From Clostridium luticellarii (GTDB lineage: Bacteria; Bacillota; Clostridia; Clostridiales; Clostridiaceae), in the NCBI RefSeq assembly GCF_002995845.1, contig NZ_PVXP01000022.1:1-47189 (forward strand): DNA of 47,189 nt, written 5' to 3'. The notes under the pieces are model-generated. The model saw nothing but the letters and a program-made list of their open reading frames with translations, was not told where the DNA came from and searched no databases. Both the position numbers and the translations under genes were made by a program. Of this stretch, positions 25,012 to 34,912 are shown one piece after another. Positions within the stretch are counted from its first letter, which is position 1, and each line of letters begins with the position of its first letter.

Positions 25012-25398
25012 TTATGACTTTCCCTTGAAGATAGTTCCGCAATTTCTACAGGTTATGGTTACTCTGCCCTTGTGTCTCGGAACCCTCATTTTTTGGGAAC
25101 AGTTGGGACATTTGAATATTTTATAGTATCTGTTATTGCCAACTTGAATTTTATATTTATTTATCCACCTGACCAGGGGAGAAATAAAGTTTTCATAGGC
25201 TTCACGTTCTCTATTTCTCCTGTATTTGTTTCTTGAAAGACATCTCCAGGTGGAATATACTATGCATACGAAACCAAATGTGGCACTGCGTCTGAACAGG
25301 CAGAATACAAATCCAGCCGCATAGAGGTGGAGCGAAAGCTTATCCATGCCATAGCTGTTTTTGAAATAATACTGGATTCTGTTTAAATATTTGTTCAT
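25012..25398 (-). CDS. Small membrane-associated zinc-ribbon protein
   Basis: The 128-aa protein has a central hydrophobic stretch (about 26-55, one or two membrane passes) followed by a very basic segment (SRNKYRRNRERE). It ends in a C-terminal zinc ribbon with two CxxC knuckles (CPNC and CRNC, about 96-122). The family is common in clostridia but without known function. ATG 25398 follows CAGGAGTG at good spacing; a GTG at 25407 overlaps that site. It is divergent from the ABC exporter genes. Confidence 0.7.
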   Translation of the reverse strand: MNKYLNRIQYYFKNSYGMDKLSLHLYAAGFVFCLFRRSATFGFVCIVYSTWRCLSRNKYRRNREREAYENFISPLVRWINKYKIQVGNNRYYKIFKCPNCSQKMRVPRHKGRVTITCRNCGTIFKGKS

Positions 25399-25443
25399 GG
25401 TAATCACTCCTGTAAATTAAGCTTTATATAGCTATTATACCAG

Positions 25444-25473
25444 TGTTATATGATATAGTAATATTATATAACA
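25444..25473. promoter_or_regulatory. Inverted repeat between divergent genes
   Basis: TGTTATAT (25444-25451) and ATATAACA (25466-25473) form a perfect dyad with a 14-nt spacer, in the 140-bp region between the zinc-ribbon gene and the ABC exporter. It is a possible operator. The DNA is very AT-rich, so chance is a real alternative. Confidence 0.35.
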
Positions 25474-25538
25474 TAATTGATGATTTATAATAATTGTCAG
25501 TACATTTTAATGTAATAAATTTTTAGGAGTGCATATAA

Positions 25539-27257
25539 TTGAAATTCATGAAAAAATATGTGGATAAATACTGGAAAGGGTTTTTCCTGGCCATATTGTG
25601 CCTTACTGTAGAGGCACTGTGTGATTTGATGCAGCCTACCATAATGTCCAAAATAGTGGATGTAGGTGTGGCAGATAAGAATATGGACTATATAGTGAAA
25701 AATGGACTGTTGATGCTTGGAATTACAGCATTGGGAGCTGTGGGTGCTTCAGGACGGAACATATTGTCAGGGATGGTATCTCAAAATTTCAGTGCGGATT
25801 TGAGGCAGGATCTGTTTAAAAAGGTTCAGAATTTTTCTTTCCAGAGTATTGATAAATTTGAGAGGAGCTCACTTATAACGCGTCTTACAAATGATGTTAC
25901 ACAGGTTCAGAATTTTGTGAACAGCCTTATGAGAATAGCTGTAAAAGCGCCTATCATATGTCTGGGAAGCATTATTATGGCCGCCAGGCTGAATCTCAGG
26001 CTTTCAATAATAATATTTGCAGTCATATCACTTGTAGCCCTGCTTATATTTTTGAATATGAAGATGGGGTATCCTTATTTTATAAAGGTTCAGTGTGCTT
26101 TGGACAAGGTGAACTCCGTGATGAGGGAATATCTTTCAGGAGTAAGGGTTGTAAAGGCATTTAACAGATCCGATTATGAAAATGAAAGATTTAAAAACTT
26201 CAACGAAGATCTGGGCAGATTGTCTATAAAATCAATGAGGTTTATGTCCATATTTTCTCCAGGTATAAATCTGGTTATAAATATTGGAATAGTGTTCGTG
26301 CTCTGGATTGGAGGATTATACGTCAACAGCGGGACTATGCAGGTGGGTCAGATAATTGCATTTACAAATTACATGACCCAGATACTGTTTTCCATTATGA
26401 TCATATCTGCGGTTTTTAATACATTTGTAAGATTCAGGGCCTCTGCAGGAAGAATTTTTGAAATATTTGAAGATGAAAACGAGGGCAGCTCCAATGGATT
26501 ACTTTCAGATTTTAAGGTAAATGGAAAAATAGAATTTGAAAATGTGAGTTTTTCCTATGGAGATGGGCATAAAGCTGTTGAAAATGTAAGTTTTGTCTGT
26601 ATGCCGGGAGAGACGATTGGAATTGTAGGGGCGACAGGTTCGGGTAAGAGTACTCTGGTGAATCTGATTCCCAGATTTTATGACACAACCTCTGGTATTA
26701 TAAGAATTGACGGTGTTGATATAAAGAATATAGATGAAAAGGCATTGAGGGATAAAATAGCTCTGGTGCCCCAGAAAACTATATTGTTTACAGGAAGTGT
26801 ACTGGAGAATATAAGATGGGGAAAGGAGAATGCTTCTCTGCAGGAGGTAAAAGAGGCTGCAGGGATTGCACAGGCAGATGAGTTTATTTCAAAATTTCCT
26901 GAAAAGTATGATACAAGGATCGGCCAGGGGGGAGTAAATTTTTCCGGAGGTCAGAAACAGAGAGTTTCCATAGCAAGGGCAATTGTGAGGAAGCCTTCAG
27001 TACTTATACTGGATGATTGTACCAGTGCTGTAGATGCGTCTACGGAAGTTGAAATCAGAAAAAAATTGAAAAATTATTCTGATAAACTGACCTGCATAAT
27101 AATTGCACAAAAAATAGCTTCTGTAATATCTGCAGATAAAATAGTTGTTATGGATAATGGAAAACTGGCGGGTATGGGCAGACATGATGAGCTTATAAAA
27201 AACTGTCAGGTGTATAAAGATATTTTTTTATCCCAGGTTGGAAGGGAGAAAGAGTGA
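25539..27257 (+). CDS. ABC exporter half-transporter with degenerate ATPase site
   Basis: This 572-aa half-transporter has six membrane segments (about 1-310) and an ATPase domain. Walker A is GATGSGKST and the signature is FSGGQKQR. Walker B ends in LILDD instead of the usual DE, and the switch histidine is replaced by Gln (IIIAQKIAS). Together with the next gene it forms the typical heterodimeric exporter (TM287/288, LmrCD, YheIH type) with one degenerate and one active site. Start TTG 25539 has AGGAG 9 nt upstream. The second half-transporter gene starts 3 nt after the stop. Substrate unknown: drug, lipid or peptide export. Confidence 0.9.
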   Translation: MKFMKKYVDKYWKGFFLAILCLTVEALCDLMQPTIMSKIVDVGVADKNMDYIVKNGLLMLGITALGAVGASGRNILSGMVSQNFSADLRQDLFKKVQNFSFQSIDKFERSSLITRLTNDVTQVQNFVNSLMRIAVKAPIICLGSIIMAARLNLRLSIIIFAVISLVALLIFLNMKMGYPYFIKVQCALDKVNSVMREYLSGVRVVKAFNRSDYENERFKNFNEDLGRLSIKSMRFMSIFSPGINLVINIGIVFVLWIGGLYVNSGTMQVGQIIAFTNYMTQILFSIMIISAVFNTFVRFRASAGRIFEIFEDENEGSSNGLLSDFKVNGKIEFENVSFSYGDGHKAVENVSFVCMPGETIGIVGATGSGKSTLVNLIPRFYDTTSGIIRIDGVDIKNIDEKALRDKIALVPQKTILFTGSVLENIRWGKENASLQEVKEAAGIAQADEFISKFPEKYDTRIGQGGVNFSGGQKQRVSIARAIVRKPSVLILDDCTSAVDASTEVEIRKKLKNYSDKLTCIIIAQKIASVISADKIVVMDNGKLAGMGRHDELIKNCQVYKDIFLSQVGREKE

Positions 27258-27260
27258 TAC

Positions 27261-29108
27261 ATGGAGAAAAAATTTAAATATAAAAATAATGTGAGGATGC
27301 CATTGGGACCCAGGAGAGGAGGAAAGGGGAGAGGAAGCATCAGGCCGGTTGAAAAGCCAAAAAATTTTAAAAAGACCCTGCTCAGGCTGTGGAAGTATTT
27401 TGGCGGTGAGAGAAAGCTTTTACTTTTAATTTTTGTGTTTGTAATATTGGATTCCTTGATATCACTCCTGGGACCTTATTTTATAGGAAAATCCATTGAT
27501 GCCATGTCCGGGTTGAAATCCATGGTGGATTTTCACCTGCTTTTTACAACGATTCTGCTGCTTCTGTTTACGTATGTATTGGATGGGCTGCTGACTTTTT
27601 TTCAAGGATGGCTTATGGCTGGGGCGGCACAGAGGATAATAGTGGAACTTAGAAAAAACTTATTCAGCAAGCTTCAGAAGATCCCCATATCTTTTTTTGA
27701 TAAAAATACCCATGGTGAAATAATGAGCAGACTCACCAATGATATAGAAAATGTGAGCTCCACCATATCCCAGTCCACTACCCAGCTTATGTCGGCGGTA
27801 GTAACTGTGCTGGGTTCCTTTGTGATGATGCTTGTTCTGAGTCCTGTTCTGACTTTTGTAAGCCTTATTACAGTGCCGCTGGTATTTTTACTTACTAAAG
27901 CCATAGCAAAGAATACCAGCGATTTGTTTAAAGAGCAGCAGACACAGCTTGGAAAGCTGAATGGGAATATTGAGGAGAGTATATCCGGTATTCAGGTAGT
28001 GAAGGCCTTTAACCGGCAGCAAAAAATTATAGATGAATTTGCTGAGATCAATGACAGTCTATGCAGGGTGGGCTTGAAAGCTCAGATATTGTCAGGCTTT
28101 TTAATGCCCATTATGAATGTGATAAACAATATAGGATTTGCTGCGGTTGCATGGGTAGGAGGCATCCTGGCCGTAAAGAATATTATAACCGTGGGAATTA
28201 TAGCCAGCTTTTTAAGTTATTCCAGACAATTTACCAGGCCTCTAAACAGTATAGCCAGTATATTCAATACTCTTCAATCTGCAGTGGCAGGTGCAGAAAG
28301 GGTGTTTGACATACTGGATGAAAAGGAGGAATTGAAGGATTGTCCCGGGGCAAAAGTGATTCAAAACGCCAGAGGCCATATTGTTTTTGAAAATGTATGT
28401 TTTGGATACAGACGGGATGTGGAAATATTAAAAAATATAAATTTTGAAGTGAAATCTGGTACCAGTGTGGCTTTGGTGGGTCCTACAGGAGCAGGCAAGA
28501 CCACTATTGTAAATCTGCTCAATAGATTTTATGATGTATCCTGCGGGAAAATTTTCCTTGACGGAGTGGATATAAGGAAATATACCAGGGACAGTCTTAG
28601 AAAATGTTTCGGCATAGTTCTTCAGGATACTTATCTTTTTACAGGCACTATATTTGAGAATATCAGGTATGGAAGGCTGGATGCAGATTACTCTCAGGTA
28701 AAGAGGGTTGCAGAGTCAGTTGGTGCGGATAAATTCATCGAAAGACTTCCTAAAGGATATAATACTGTGCTTCAGGAAGGGGGAAGCAATTTAAGTCAGG
28801 GTGAAAGGCAGATAATATCCATAGCAAGGGCCGTGCTTTCAGATCCTTCCATACTTATTCTGGATGAAGCCACCAGCAATATAGATACCAGAACGGAAAT
28901 TGGGATACAGAAAGCTATGCGCAAGCTTGTGAAAAACAGAACCAGTTTTATTATTGCACACAGACTGAGTACTATTAGGTATTCTGATATTATAATGGTA
29001 ATATGTGACGGGAAAATAGTGGAATTGGGAAATCATAAGGAGCTCATAGATAAAAGAGGTGTTTACTATGATATGTACTATAAACAGCTTATTCAGCCGG
29101 ACCTATAG
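27261..29108 (+). CDS. ABC exporter half-transporter with canonical ATPase site
   Basis: This is the 615-aa partner of the preceding half-transporter. A basic, Gly/Arg-rich cytoplasmic N-terminal extension (about 1-50) precedes six membrane segments and the ATPase domain. Here Walker A (GPTGAGKTT), Walker B (LILDEATSNID) and the H-loop (IIAHRLST) are all canonical. The signature is LSQGERQ, as usual for the half that completes the degenerate site. The genes are 3 nt apart and surely cotranscribed. A TauE/SafE gene converges on it 25 bp downstream. No terminator is visible between them. Confidence 0.9.
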   Translation: MEKKFKYKNNVRMPLGPRRGGKGRGSIRPVEKPKNFKKTLLRLWKYFGGERKLLLLIFVFVILDSLISLLGPYFIGKSIDAMSGLKSMVDFHLLFTTILLLLFTYVLDGLLTFFQGWLMAGAAQRIIVELRKNLFSKLQKIPISFFDKNTHGEIMSRLTNDIENVSSTISQSTTQLMSAVVTVLGSFVMMLVLSPVLTFVSLITVPLVFLLTKAIAKNTSDLFKEQQTQLGKLNGNIEESISGIQVVKAFNRQQKIIDEFAEINDSLCRVGLKAQILSGFLMPIMNVINNIGFAAVAWVGGILAVKNIITVGIIASFLSYSRQFTRPLNSIASIFNTLQSAVAGAERVFDILDEKEELKDCPGAKVIQNARGHIVFENVCFGYRRDVEILKNINFEVKSGTSVALVGPTGAGKTTIVNLLNRFYDVSCGKIFLDGVDIRKYTRDSLRKCFGIVLQDTYLFTGTIFENIRYGRLDADYSQVKRVAESVGADKFIERLPKGYNTVLQEGGSNLSQGERQIISIARAVLSDPSILILDEATSNIDTRTEIGIQKAMRKLVKNRTSFIIAHRLSTIRYSDIIMVICDGKIVELGNHKELIDKRGVYYDMYYKQLIQPDL

Positions 29109-29133
29109 AAATATGGAAAATACACAATCCAAT

Positions 29134-29892
29134 TTACTTGATAATACCATAGAATATTTTCACAGCAAGGCACAGGGATATGGTTATAAATATCGGCTTT
29201 ATGAGTTTGGAACCTTTTAAAATGGCTGTGCTGGCGCCTAGTCTGGATCCTATTATCATGGAAATGGCTGCAGGTATGCCAAGTCTGTAGTCGATTTGTC
29301 CGTTTATTAAAAATATTGACAGGGATGTTATGTTGCTGGTGAAATTTAGAATCTTTGAATTTCCGCCGGCACGCACAAAATCGAAATTAAAAATGTATAT
29401 GAGTCCGAATATTAGAAATGAGCCTGTGCCCGGCCCAAAAAAGCCATCGTAAAATCCCAGGGAAAATGCCAGTAAAATACCCCAAAATACGGACTTTTTC
29501 TTTAATGCCTTGAATTTGTTTTCCATGCCTATATTTTTAGAAAATATGCTGTAGGTGCTTACCAGCAGTAAAAGTACTACAACTATGGTATTTAAGTATT
29601 CAGTGTTGATATTTAACATTGTGTGGGTACCTATTACGGCTCCTGCCAAAGTAAAGGGAACTAGAAATTTTAATATTTTGGAGTCGACCTTGCCGGATTG
29701 TGCAAATTTTATGGAGCTGGTAAAAGAAGCGCAGGTTGACGAAAATTTATTTGTACCCAGTGCCATATGGGGAGAAATACCTGTCATCAAAAAAGCCGGG
29801 AGGCTTATCAATCCTCCACCTCCTGCTATGGAATCCACAAATGCGGCTAAAAATGCCGCGATACACAGCAGTGTAATTTCTATTATCATCAT
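29134..29892 (-). CDS. TauE/SafE (YfcA-like) family permease
   Basis: This integral membrane protein of 252 aa has about seven to eight hydrophobic segments. The family motif is DSIAGGGGLISLPAFL (about 20-35) near the N-terminus and its counterpart DGFFGPGTGSF in the second half. Characterised relatives export sulfite, sulfoacetate or similar organosulfur anions. AGGGGGT lies just before the ATG. Neither neighbour is metabolically linked in an obvious way, so the substrate is open. Confidence 0.88.
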   Translation of the reverse strand: MMIIEITLLCIAAFLAAFVDSIAGGGGLISLPAFLMTGISPHMALGTNKFSSTCASFTSSIKFAQSGKVDSKILKFLVPFTLAGAVIGTHTMLNINTEYLNTIVVVLLLLVSTYSIFSKNIGMENKFKALKKKSVFWGILLAFSLGFYDGFFGPGTGSFLIFGLIYIFNFDFVRAGGNSKILNFTSNITSLSIFLINGQIDYRLGIPAAISMIIGSRLGASTAILKGSKLIKPIFITISLCLAVKIFYGIIK

Positions 29893-30000
29893 AATACCCC
29901 CTAGGCAATATAAAGTGTCAAGCTATAAATACTTTTTAAATTATAGAACCGTATACTTTAAAAATCAACCTGTAAATTATTATTTATTCTGGTTTTGTCT

Positions 30001-30046
30001 ATAATAAAAAATAAAATACGGTGAACAGCTAGCTGTTCACCGTATT
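30001..30046 (-). terminator. Terminator of the hydroxyacid dehydrogenase gene
   Basis: A perfect 32-nt palindrome (30015-30030 with 30031-30046, no unpaired loop if fully drawn) overlaps the stop codon at 30029-30031. It is followed on the minus strand by a T-rich tract (complement of 30001-30014). Confidence 0.85.
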
Positions 30047-30982
30047 TATTGGATTCTTCTCTATGAAAGCTTTGATATTATTTCCCAGGAGTTCTACGAG
30101 TCTCTGTCTCGTTTCAACACATTTACATCCTATATGGGGAGTCAATATGACATTTTTCATGGAAAAGAGGGGATTTTTTACATCAAAGGGCTCCTGTTCC
30201 TGTACGTCTAAAGCTGCACCTGCAATGGTTTTATTCTGCAGTGCTTTTATCAAATCCGTTTCGTTTATTATGGAGCCTCTGGCAGTATTTATAATGAATG
30301 AAGTTGGTTTCATAAGTTTCAATTTATCCTTGTCTATAAGATATTTTGTATCTTTAGTAAGTGGACAGTGAATTGTTACAAAATCGCTTTTGCGTAAAAG
30401 TTCATGGAGAGCAACAAATTTCACGTTGTCAATTGGTTTAATGCTTCTGTTGTATACCAGTACCTTCATACCAAGCTCCAAAGCTGTTTTTATTACACGC
30501 TGTCCTATGGCACCTGCACCAATTACCCCCAGGGTTTTACCTTTTATTTCAAAATGAGGTACCTGCAGATCCCTGGTAAAATTACTGAAATCCCTTTGAG
30601 TCAGCATTACCTGCTGCAGTGCCAGAGAGGAGCATAAATTCAGCATGAAAGTGATTGTGAGCTGGGCTACTGCATTTGTGCTGTATCCGGGTACATTGCA
30701 TACCGTGATATCTTTTTTCCCTGCAGCTTCTATATCTATATTGTTGTATCCTGTACCGGCTTCGCAGATAAGTTCTACAGAAGGCGGGAATCTGTCTATT
30801 AAATCTCTGCTTAGAGGAAGTTCCTTGGTCACTACGATATTTTGATTTTTTACTCTTTCAAGAATTTCATCTTCAGTACTTCCATCATATAATGTAACTT
30901 TAGTGAATTCATTCAAGATGGAAAAATCAATTCTGTCATCAAAATTTATCTTCCTGGAATTTAAAAATACAGTGTTTTTCAT
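30029..30982 (-). CDS. D-isomer-specific 2-hydroxyacid dehydrogenase
   Basis: This NAD(P)-dependent oxidoreductase of 317 aa acts on a D-2-hydroxyacid such as glycerate, glyoxylate or lactate-type acids. The Rossmann motif GVIGAGAIGQ is at about 145-154. The catalytic Arg (NTARGS), Glu (QEQEPF) and His (TPHIG) are present. I chose ATG 30982 because GGGAGG lies before it; the frame is open upstream to 31084 but without a site. The gene is divergent from formate dehydrogenase. Exact substrate unresolved. Confidence 0.85.
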   Translation of the reverse strand: MKNTVFLNSRKINFDDRIDFSILNEFTKVTLYDGSTEDEILERVKNQNIVVTKELPLSRDLIDRFPPSVELICEAGTGYNNIDIEAAGKKDITVCNVPGYSTNAVAQLTITFMLNLCSSLALQQVMLTQRDFSNFTRDLQVPHFEIKGKTLGVIGAGAIGQRVIKTALELGMKVLVYNRSIKPIDNVKFVALHELLRKSDFVTIHCPLTKDTKYLIDKDKLKLMKPTSFIINTARGSIINETDLIKALQNKTIAGAALDVQEQEPFDVKNPLFSMKNVILTPHIGCKCVETRQRLVELLGNNIKAFIEKNPINTVNS

Positions 30983-31196
30983 TGATATCCTCCCTGTTAT
31001 TAAATGCTTAAATTCAGTATAACTTTTGTGAAAATTGCTGTCAAATCGTTTACCATATTTGTGATCATCGTATAATATTATCAAATTTAACCATGGGTGT
31101 AGTATAAATATTTTTTATATATTTTGAAATAAGTGTCTATTAGTTGTATTATTATAATTGGGAATATTCAAAATATAGTTTAATGGGGTAATTATT

Positions 31197-33335
31197 ATGG
31201 AAAATAAAATTTTAACTGTGTGTCCTTACTGTGGAGCTGGATGCAGACTGTATTTAGTTGTCGAAAATGGAAAGATAAAAAGAGCTGAGCCTGCACAGGG
31301 TAGGACTAATGAAGGAAGTTTATGTCTTAAAGGTTATTATGGATGGGATTTTCTAAATGATCCTAAAATACTGACTTCTAGAATAAGAAAACCTATGATA
31401 AGAAAAGATGGAGAACTTAGAGAAGTCAGCTGGGATGAAGCTATAAAATATACATCTGGCAGGCTTACGGAAATAAAAGATAAATATGGCCCTGATGCTA
31501 TAATGGGGACAGGCTGTTCCAGGGGGCCGGGCAATGAGGCAAATTATATTATGCAGAAATTCATGAGAGCCGTTGTGGGAACAAACAATGTGGATAATTG
31601 TGCCAGAGTCTGTCATGGTCCCTCTGTAGCAGGGCTTGCCAAGGTGCTTGGCAACGGAGCTATGTCCAACAGCATTCCTGAAATTGACAATGCGGATTTG
31701 ATTTTTATTTTTGGGTATAACCCGGCGGAATCTCATCCTATAGTTGCCAGGAGGATAATAAAAGCAAGGGAGAAAGGTGCGAAGCTGGTAGTTGTCGATC
31801 CGAGAATAACGGAAAGTGTCAGAATTTCAGATCTATGGCTTCCGCTGAAGGGCGGTACCAATATGGCACTTGTAAATGGTTTTGCAAATGTTCTCATAAA
31901 CCAGGGGCTATATGACAAAGATTATGTTGAAAAGTATACTGAAGGCTTTCAGGAGTACAATAAAATATTGAAAAAATATACGCCTGAATATGTTGAAAAA
32001 ATATCGAAAGTACCTGCGCAGAAGATAAGAAAAGCCATGGAAATGTATGCAGCTGCTAAAAATCCTATGATACTCTATGGTATGGGAGTATGTCAGTTTG
32101 GCCAGGCTGTGGATGTAGTAAAGGGACTGGCTTCACTTGCTCTTCTTACAGGAAATTATGGAAGGCCCAGTGTGGGCATAGGACCTGTCAGAGGACAGAA
32201 CAATGTGCAGGGTGCCTGTGACATGGGTGCACTTCCCAATGTTTTCCCCGGATACCAGAGTGTAACTGATGAAAATATAAGGAAGAAGTTTGAAAAAGCC
32301 TGGGGAGTTGAAAAACTTCCGGACAAAATAGGATATCACTTAACTGAAGTGCCTGAATTGGTGCTTAAGGAGCATAAATTGAAGGCATATTATATAATGG
32401 GAGAGGATTCAGTTCAAAGCGATCCTAATTCCAATGAAATGAAAAAAGCTTTAAAGGAATTGGAGTTTGTAGTAGTTCAGGATATATTCATGAACAAGAC
32501 AACCTTATATGCAGATGTGATACTGCCAGCCACCTCCTGGGGTGAGCATGAGGGAGTGTACAGTTCTGCAGACAGGGGACTTCAAAAGTTCAACAAGGCA
32601 GTTGAACCGGTTGGAGACATTAAGCCTGACTGGCAGATAATCTGTGATCTGGCTTCAGCTATGGGATATGAAATGCATTATAACAATACAAAGGAAATAT
32701 GGGATGAGATGAGAGGACTTTCTCCTAAATTTGCAGGTGCAACTTATGAGAAAATGGAGAGCTTAAATGGTGTTGTATGGCCCTGTCCTACTGAGGATCA
32801 TCCAGGTACTCCGTATCTGTACGAAAATAATGAATTCAGTACTCCAAGCAAAAAGGGTATTTTGTTTGCTTCAGAATGGAGACCTACACAGGAATCACCT
32901 GACAGTGAGTATCCGCTAAGTTTATGTACTGTAAGGGAAATAGGACATTACTCGGTGAGAACTATGACGGGAAATTGCCGTGCCCTTCAACAGCTTGAGG
33001 ACGAACCAGGCAAAATATGGATAAATCCTGAAGATGCCAAAAAACTCAATATAAAAGACGGACAGCTGGTCAGAGTATCTTCCAGAAGAGGTTCGGTGAT
33101 GAGCAGGGCCTACGTTACAGACAGGGCACTGAGGGGTTCTACTTATATGACTTATCAGTGGTGGATAGGAGCATGTAATGAACTTACCGTGGATAACCTG
33201 GATCCTATATCGAAAACTCCTGAGTACAAATACTGTGCAGTGAAGGTGGAGCTAATAGAAGATCAGGATAAAGCCGAGGAACAGCTGAGGGAAACTTATA
33301 AAAACATCCGTAAAAAAATGGGAGCATTGAGTTAA
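31197..33335 (+). CDS. fdhA: Formate dehydrogenase, cysteine (non-selenium) type catalytic subunit
   Basis: This molybdenum or tungsten bis-MGD enzyme of 712 aa interconverts formate and CO2; in acetogens CO2 reduction to formate starts the methyl branch of the Wood-Ljungdahl pathway. The [4Fe-4S] cysteines C9, C12, C16 and C43 and the conserved K45 are present. The active-site position is a TGT cysteine, C139 (31611-31613, in CARVCHGP), where the Escherichia coli FdhF enzyme has selenocysteine. The C-terminal dinucleotide-binding domain is complete. GGGG precedes the ATG. No electron-transfer subunit, hydrogenase or FdhD gene is adjacent, and a terminator follows, so it is a stand-alone gene. 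The redox partner is unknown. Confidence 0.92.
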   Translation: MENKILTVCPYCGAGCRLYLVVENGKIKRAEPAQGRTNEGSLCLKGYYGWDFLNDPKILTSRIRKPMIRKDGELREVSWDEAIKYTSGRLTEIKDKYGPDAIMGTGCSRGPGNEANYIMQKFMRAVVGTNNVDNCARVCHGPSVAGLAKVLGNGAMSNSIPEIDNADLIFIFGYNPAESHPIVARRIIKAREKGAKLVVVDPRITESVRISDLWLPLKGGTNMALVNGFANVLINQGLYDKDYVEKYTEGFQEYNKILKKYTPEYVEKISKVPAQKIRKAMEMYAAAKNPMILYGMGVCQFGQAVDVVKGLASLALLTGNYGRPSVGIGPVRGQNNVQGACDMGALPNVFPGYQSVTDENIRKKFEKAWGVEKLPDKIGYHLTEVPELVLKEHKLKAYYIMGEDSVQSDPNSNEMKKALKELEFVVVQDIFMNKTTLYADVILPATSWGEHEGVYSSADRGLQKFNKAVEPVGDIKPDWQIICDLASAMGYEMHYNNTKEIWDEMRGLSPKFAGATYEKMESLNGVVWPCPTEDHPGTPYLYENNEFSTPSKKGILFASEWRPTQESPDSEYPLSLCTVREIGHYSVRTMTGNCRALQQLEDEPGKIWINPEDAKKLNIKDGQLVRVSSRRGSVMSRAYVTDRALRGSTYMTYQWWIGACNELTVDNLDPISKTPEYKYCAVKVELIEDQDKAEEQLRETYKNIRKKMGALS

Positions 33336-33367
33336 AGTATTGAATAATTATTGTGATTGAGGCAGTG

Positions 33368-33404
33368 TGGTGGAAAGTATTTTAAAAACTTTCCACCATT
33401 TTTA
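33368..33404 (+). terminator. Terminator after formate dehydrogenase
   Basis: TGGTGGAAAGT (33368-33378) pairs perfectly with ACTTTCCACCA (33388-33398), followed by TTTTT. Confidence 0.9.
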
Positions 33405-33492
33405 TGTGGGAAATCTACATGTTATTGAATTCTGCCTCTATAGGTATATAATAAAAATCATTATATGTTTTAATATCGTAGGAGGTGAAATT

Positions 33493-34758
33493 ATGAAGCC
33501 GATGGCAGAATTGATGAGGCCGCTTTCACTGGATGACTTTGTGGGTCAAAGTCAAATACTTGGCAGGGGAAAACCCCTATACAATCTCATAGTCAAAAAA
33601 ATGATACCAAATTGTATATTATATGGACCGCCGGGCACTGGTAAGACCACATTGGCCAATATCATGGCAAATTATATGGATAAAAAGTTCTATAAACTCA
33701 ATGCCACCACTGCATCATTGAAAGATATACAGAATATTACTTCCAGCCTGGATAATTTACTCAATTATAAGGGTGTTGTCATTTACATAGATGAACTGCA
33801 GTATTTCAACAAAAAACAGCAGCAGGCCCTGCTGGAATTTATTGAAAACGGGAAAGTGACGCTGATAGCAAGTACAACTGAAAATCCCTACTTTGCCATA
33901 CACAAAGCTATTTTGAGCAGATGTAATGTGTTTAGGTTTTTGCCGCTGACCGTTGATGAGATAATTGTGGGATTGGAAAGGGCATTGGGAAAATTGACGG
34001 AGGAAGGTATAAAAATCAAATATTCTCGGGATGCCCTGAAATATATAGCTGAAAGTTCTCAGGGTGATTATAGAAAGGCCTACAATATACTGGAATTGGC
34101 AGTTAATTCCCAGATGGAGCAGAATAAGGAGATATCGGCGGAATATGTAGAAAAATTGGAACAGTCGCATATGAGAGCTGATTCCAGTGGTGATGAATTC
34201 TATAATATTTTAAGTGCACTTCAGAAAAGTATCAGGGGGAGTGACCCGGATGCATCCGTTCATTATCTTGCAAGACTTATAAAGGCAGGTAATATGCTGG
34301 CAATAACTCGAAGACTATCGGTAATTGCTGCAGAGGATATAGGACTGGCTTATCCTAATGCTCTTTCAGTGGTGAATTCAGGGCTGGAGCTGGCTTTGAA
34401 GGTGGGATTTCCTGAAGCTAGAATAATACTTTCTGAGATTGTAATATATCTGGCTACCCTTCCCAAATCGAATAGTGCATATGCTGCCATAAATTCAGCC
34501 ATGGAGGATCTTACGCACACCAATGTAGGTGATGTGCCGGATCATCTGAAGGATTCTCACTATGGCGGAGCCGGCAGATTGGGGGTAAAGGGATATAAAT
34601 ATCCACATGACTATCGCAATAATTATGTAAGTCAGGAATATATGCCCAGGGAGTTGAGAGGAAAAAAATACTATATTGCCCAAAACAACAGATATGAAGA
34701 TAGCATCAAAAAATATTGGAATTCAGTTAAAAAGGTTTCTGAATCAGGTGACTCCTGA
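33493..34758 (+). CDS. rarA: Replication-associated recombination protein A (RarA/MgsA)
   Basis: This AAA+ ATPase of 421 aa acts at stalled replication forks and resembles the clamp loader. Walker A is GPPGTGKT (45-52), Walker B is VIYIDE (D100, E101), and a sensor-1 region (STTENPYF) follows. The C-terminal MgsA tetramerisation domain (about 230-400) includes the typical SHYGGAGRLGVKGYKYPHD ending. The start is ATG 33493 after a perfect GGAGGTGA; the frame is open upstream to 33367, which lies inside the preceding terminator. A short hairpin (AATCAGG with CCTGATT, about 34742-34760) overlaps the stop. Confidence 0.93.
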   Translation: MKPMAELMRPLSLDDFVGQSQILGRGKPLYNLIVKKMIPNCILYGPPGTGKTTLANIMANYMDKKFYKLNATTASLKDIQNITSSLDNLLNYKGVVIYIDELQYFNKKQQQALLEFIENGKVTLIASTTENPYFAIHKAILSRCNVFRFLPLTVDEIIVGLERALGKLTEEGIKIKYSRDALKYIAESSQGDYRKAYNILELAVNSQMEQNKEISAEYVEKLEQSHMRADSSGDEFYNILSALQKSIRGSDPDASVHYLARLIKAGNMLAITRRLSVIAAEDIGLAYPNALSVVNSGLELALKVGFPEARIILSEIVIYLATLPKSNSAYAAINSAMEDLTHTNVGDVPDHLKDSHYGGAGRLGVKGYKYPHDYRNNYVSQEYMPRELRGKKYYIAQNNRYEDSIKKYWNSVKKVSESGDS

Positions 34759-34912
34759 TTTTAGATAATAACAGTAATTATCTCCTGACTTAAGAAGCTG
34801 GGAGTATTAACAATGCCAGCATCTGGATAAATAAAGAATCTGTTATTTGAATAATCTCAAAAAGAAATATATACTTATATTGTTGGTACTTAATGGGATT
34901 GGAGATGATTCT

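Noticed and set aside
31611-31613. Possible selenocysteine codon in formate dehydrogenase
   Set aside because: The codon is TGT, not TGA, and the frame is open throughout.
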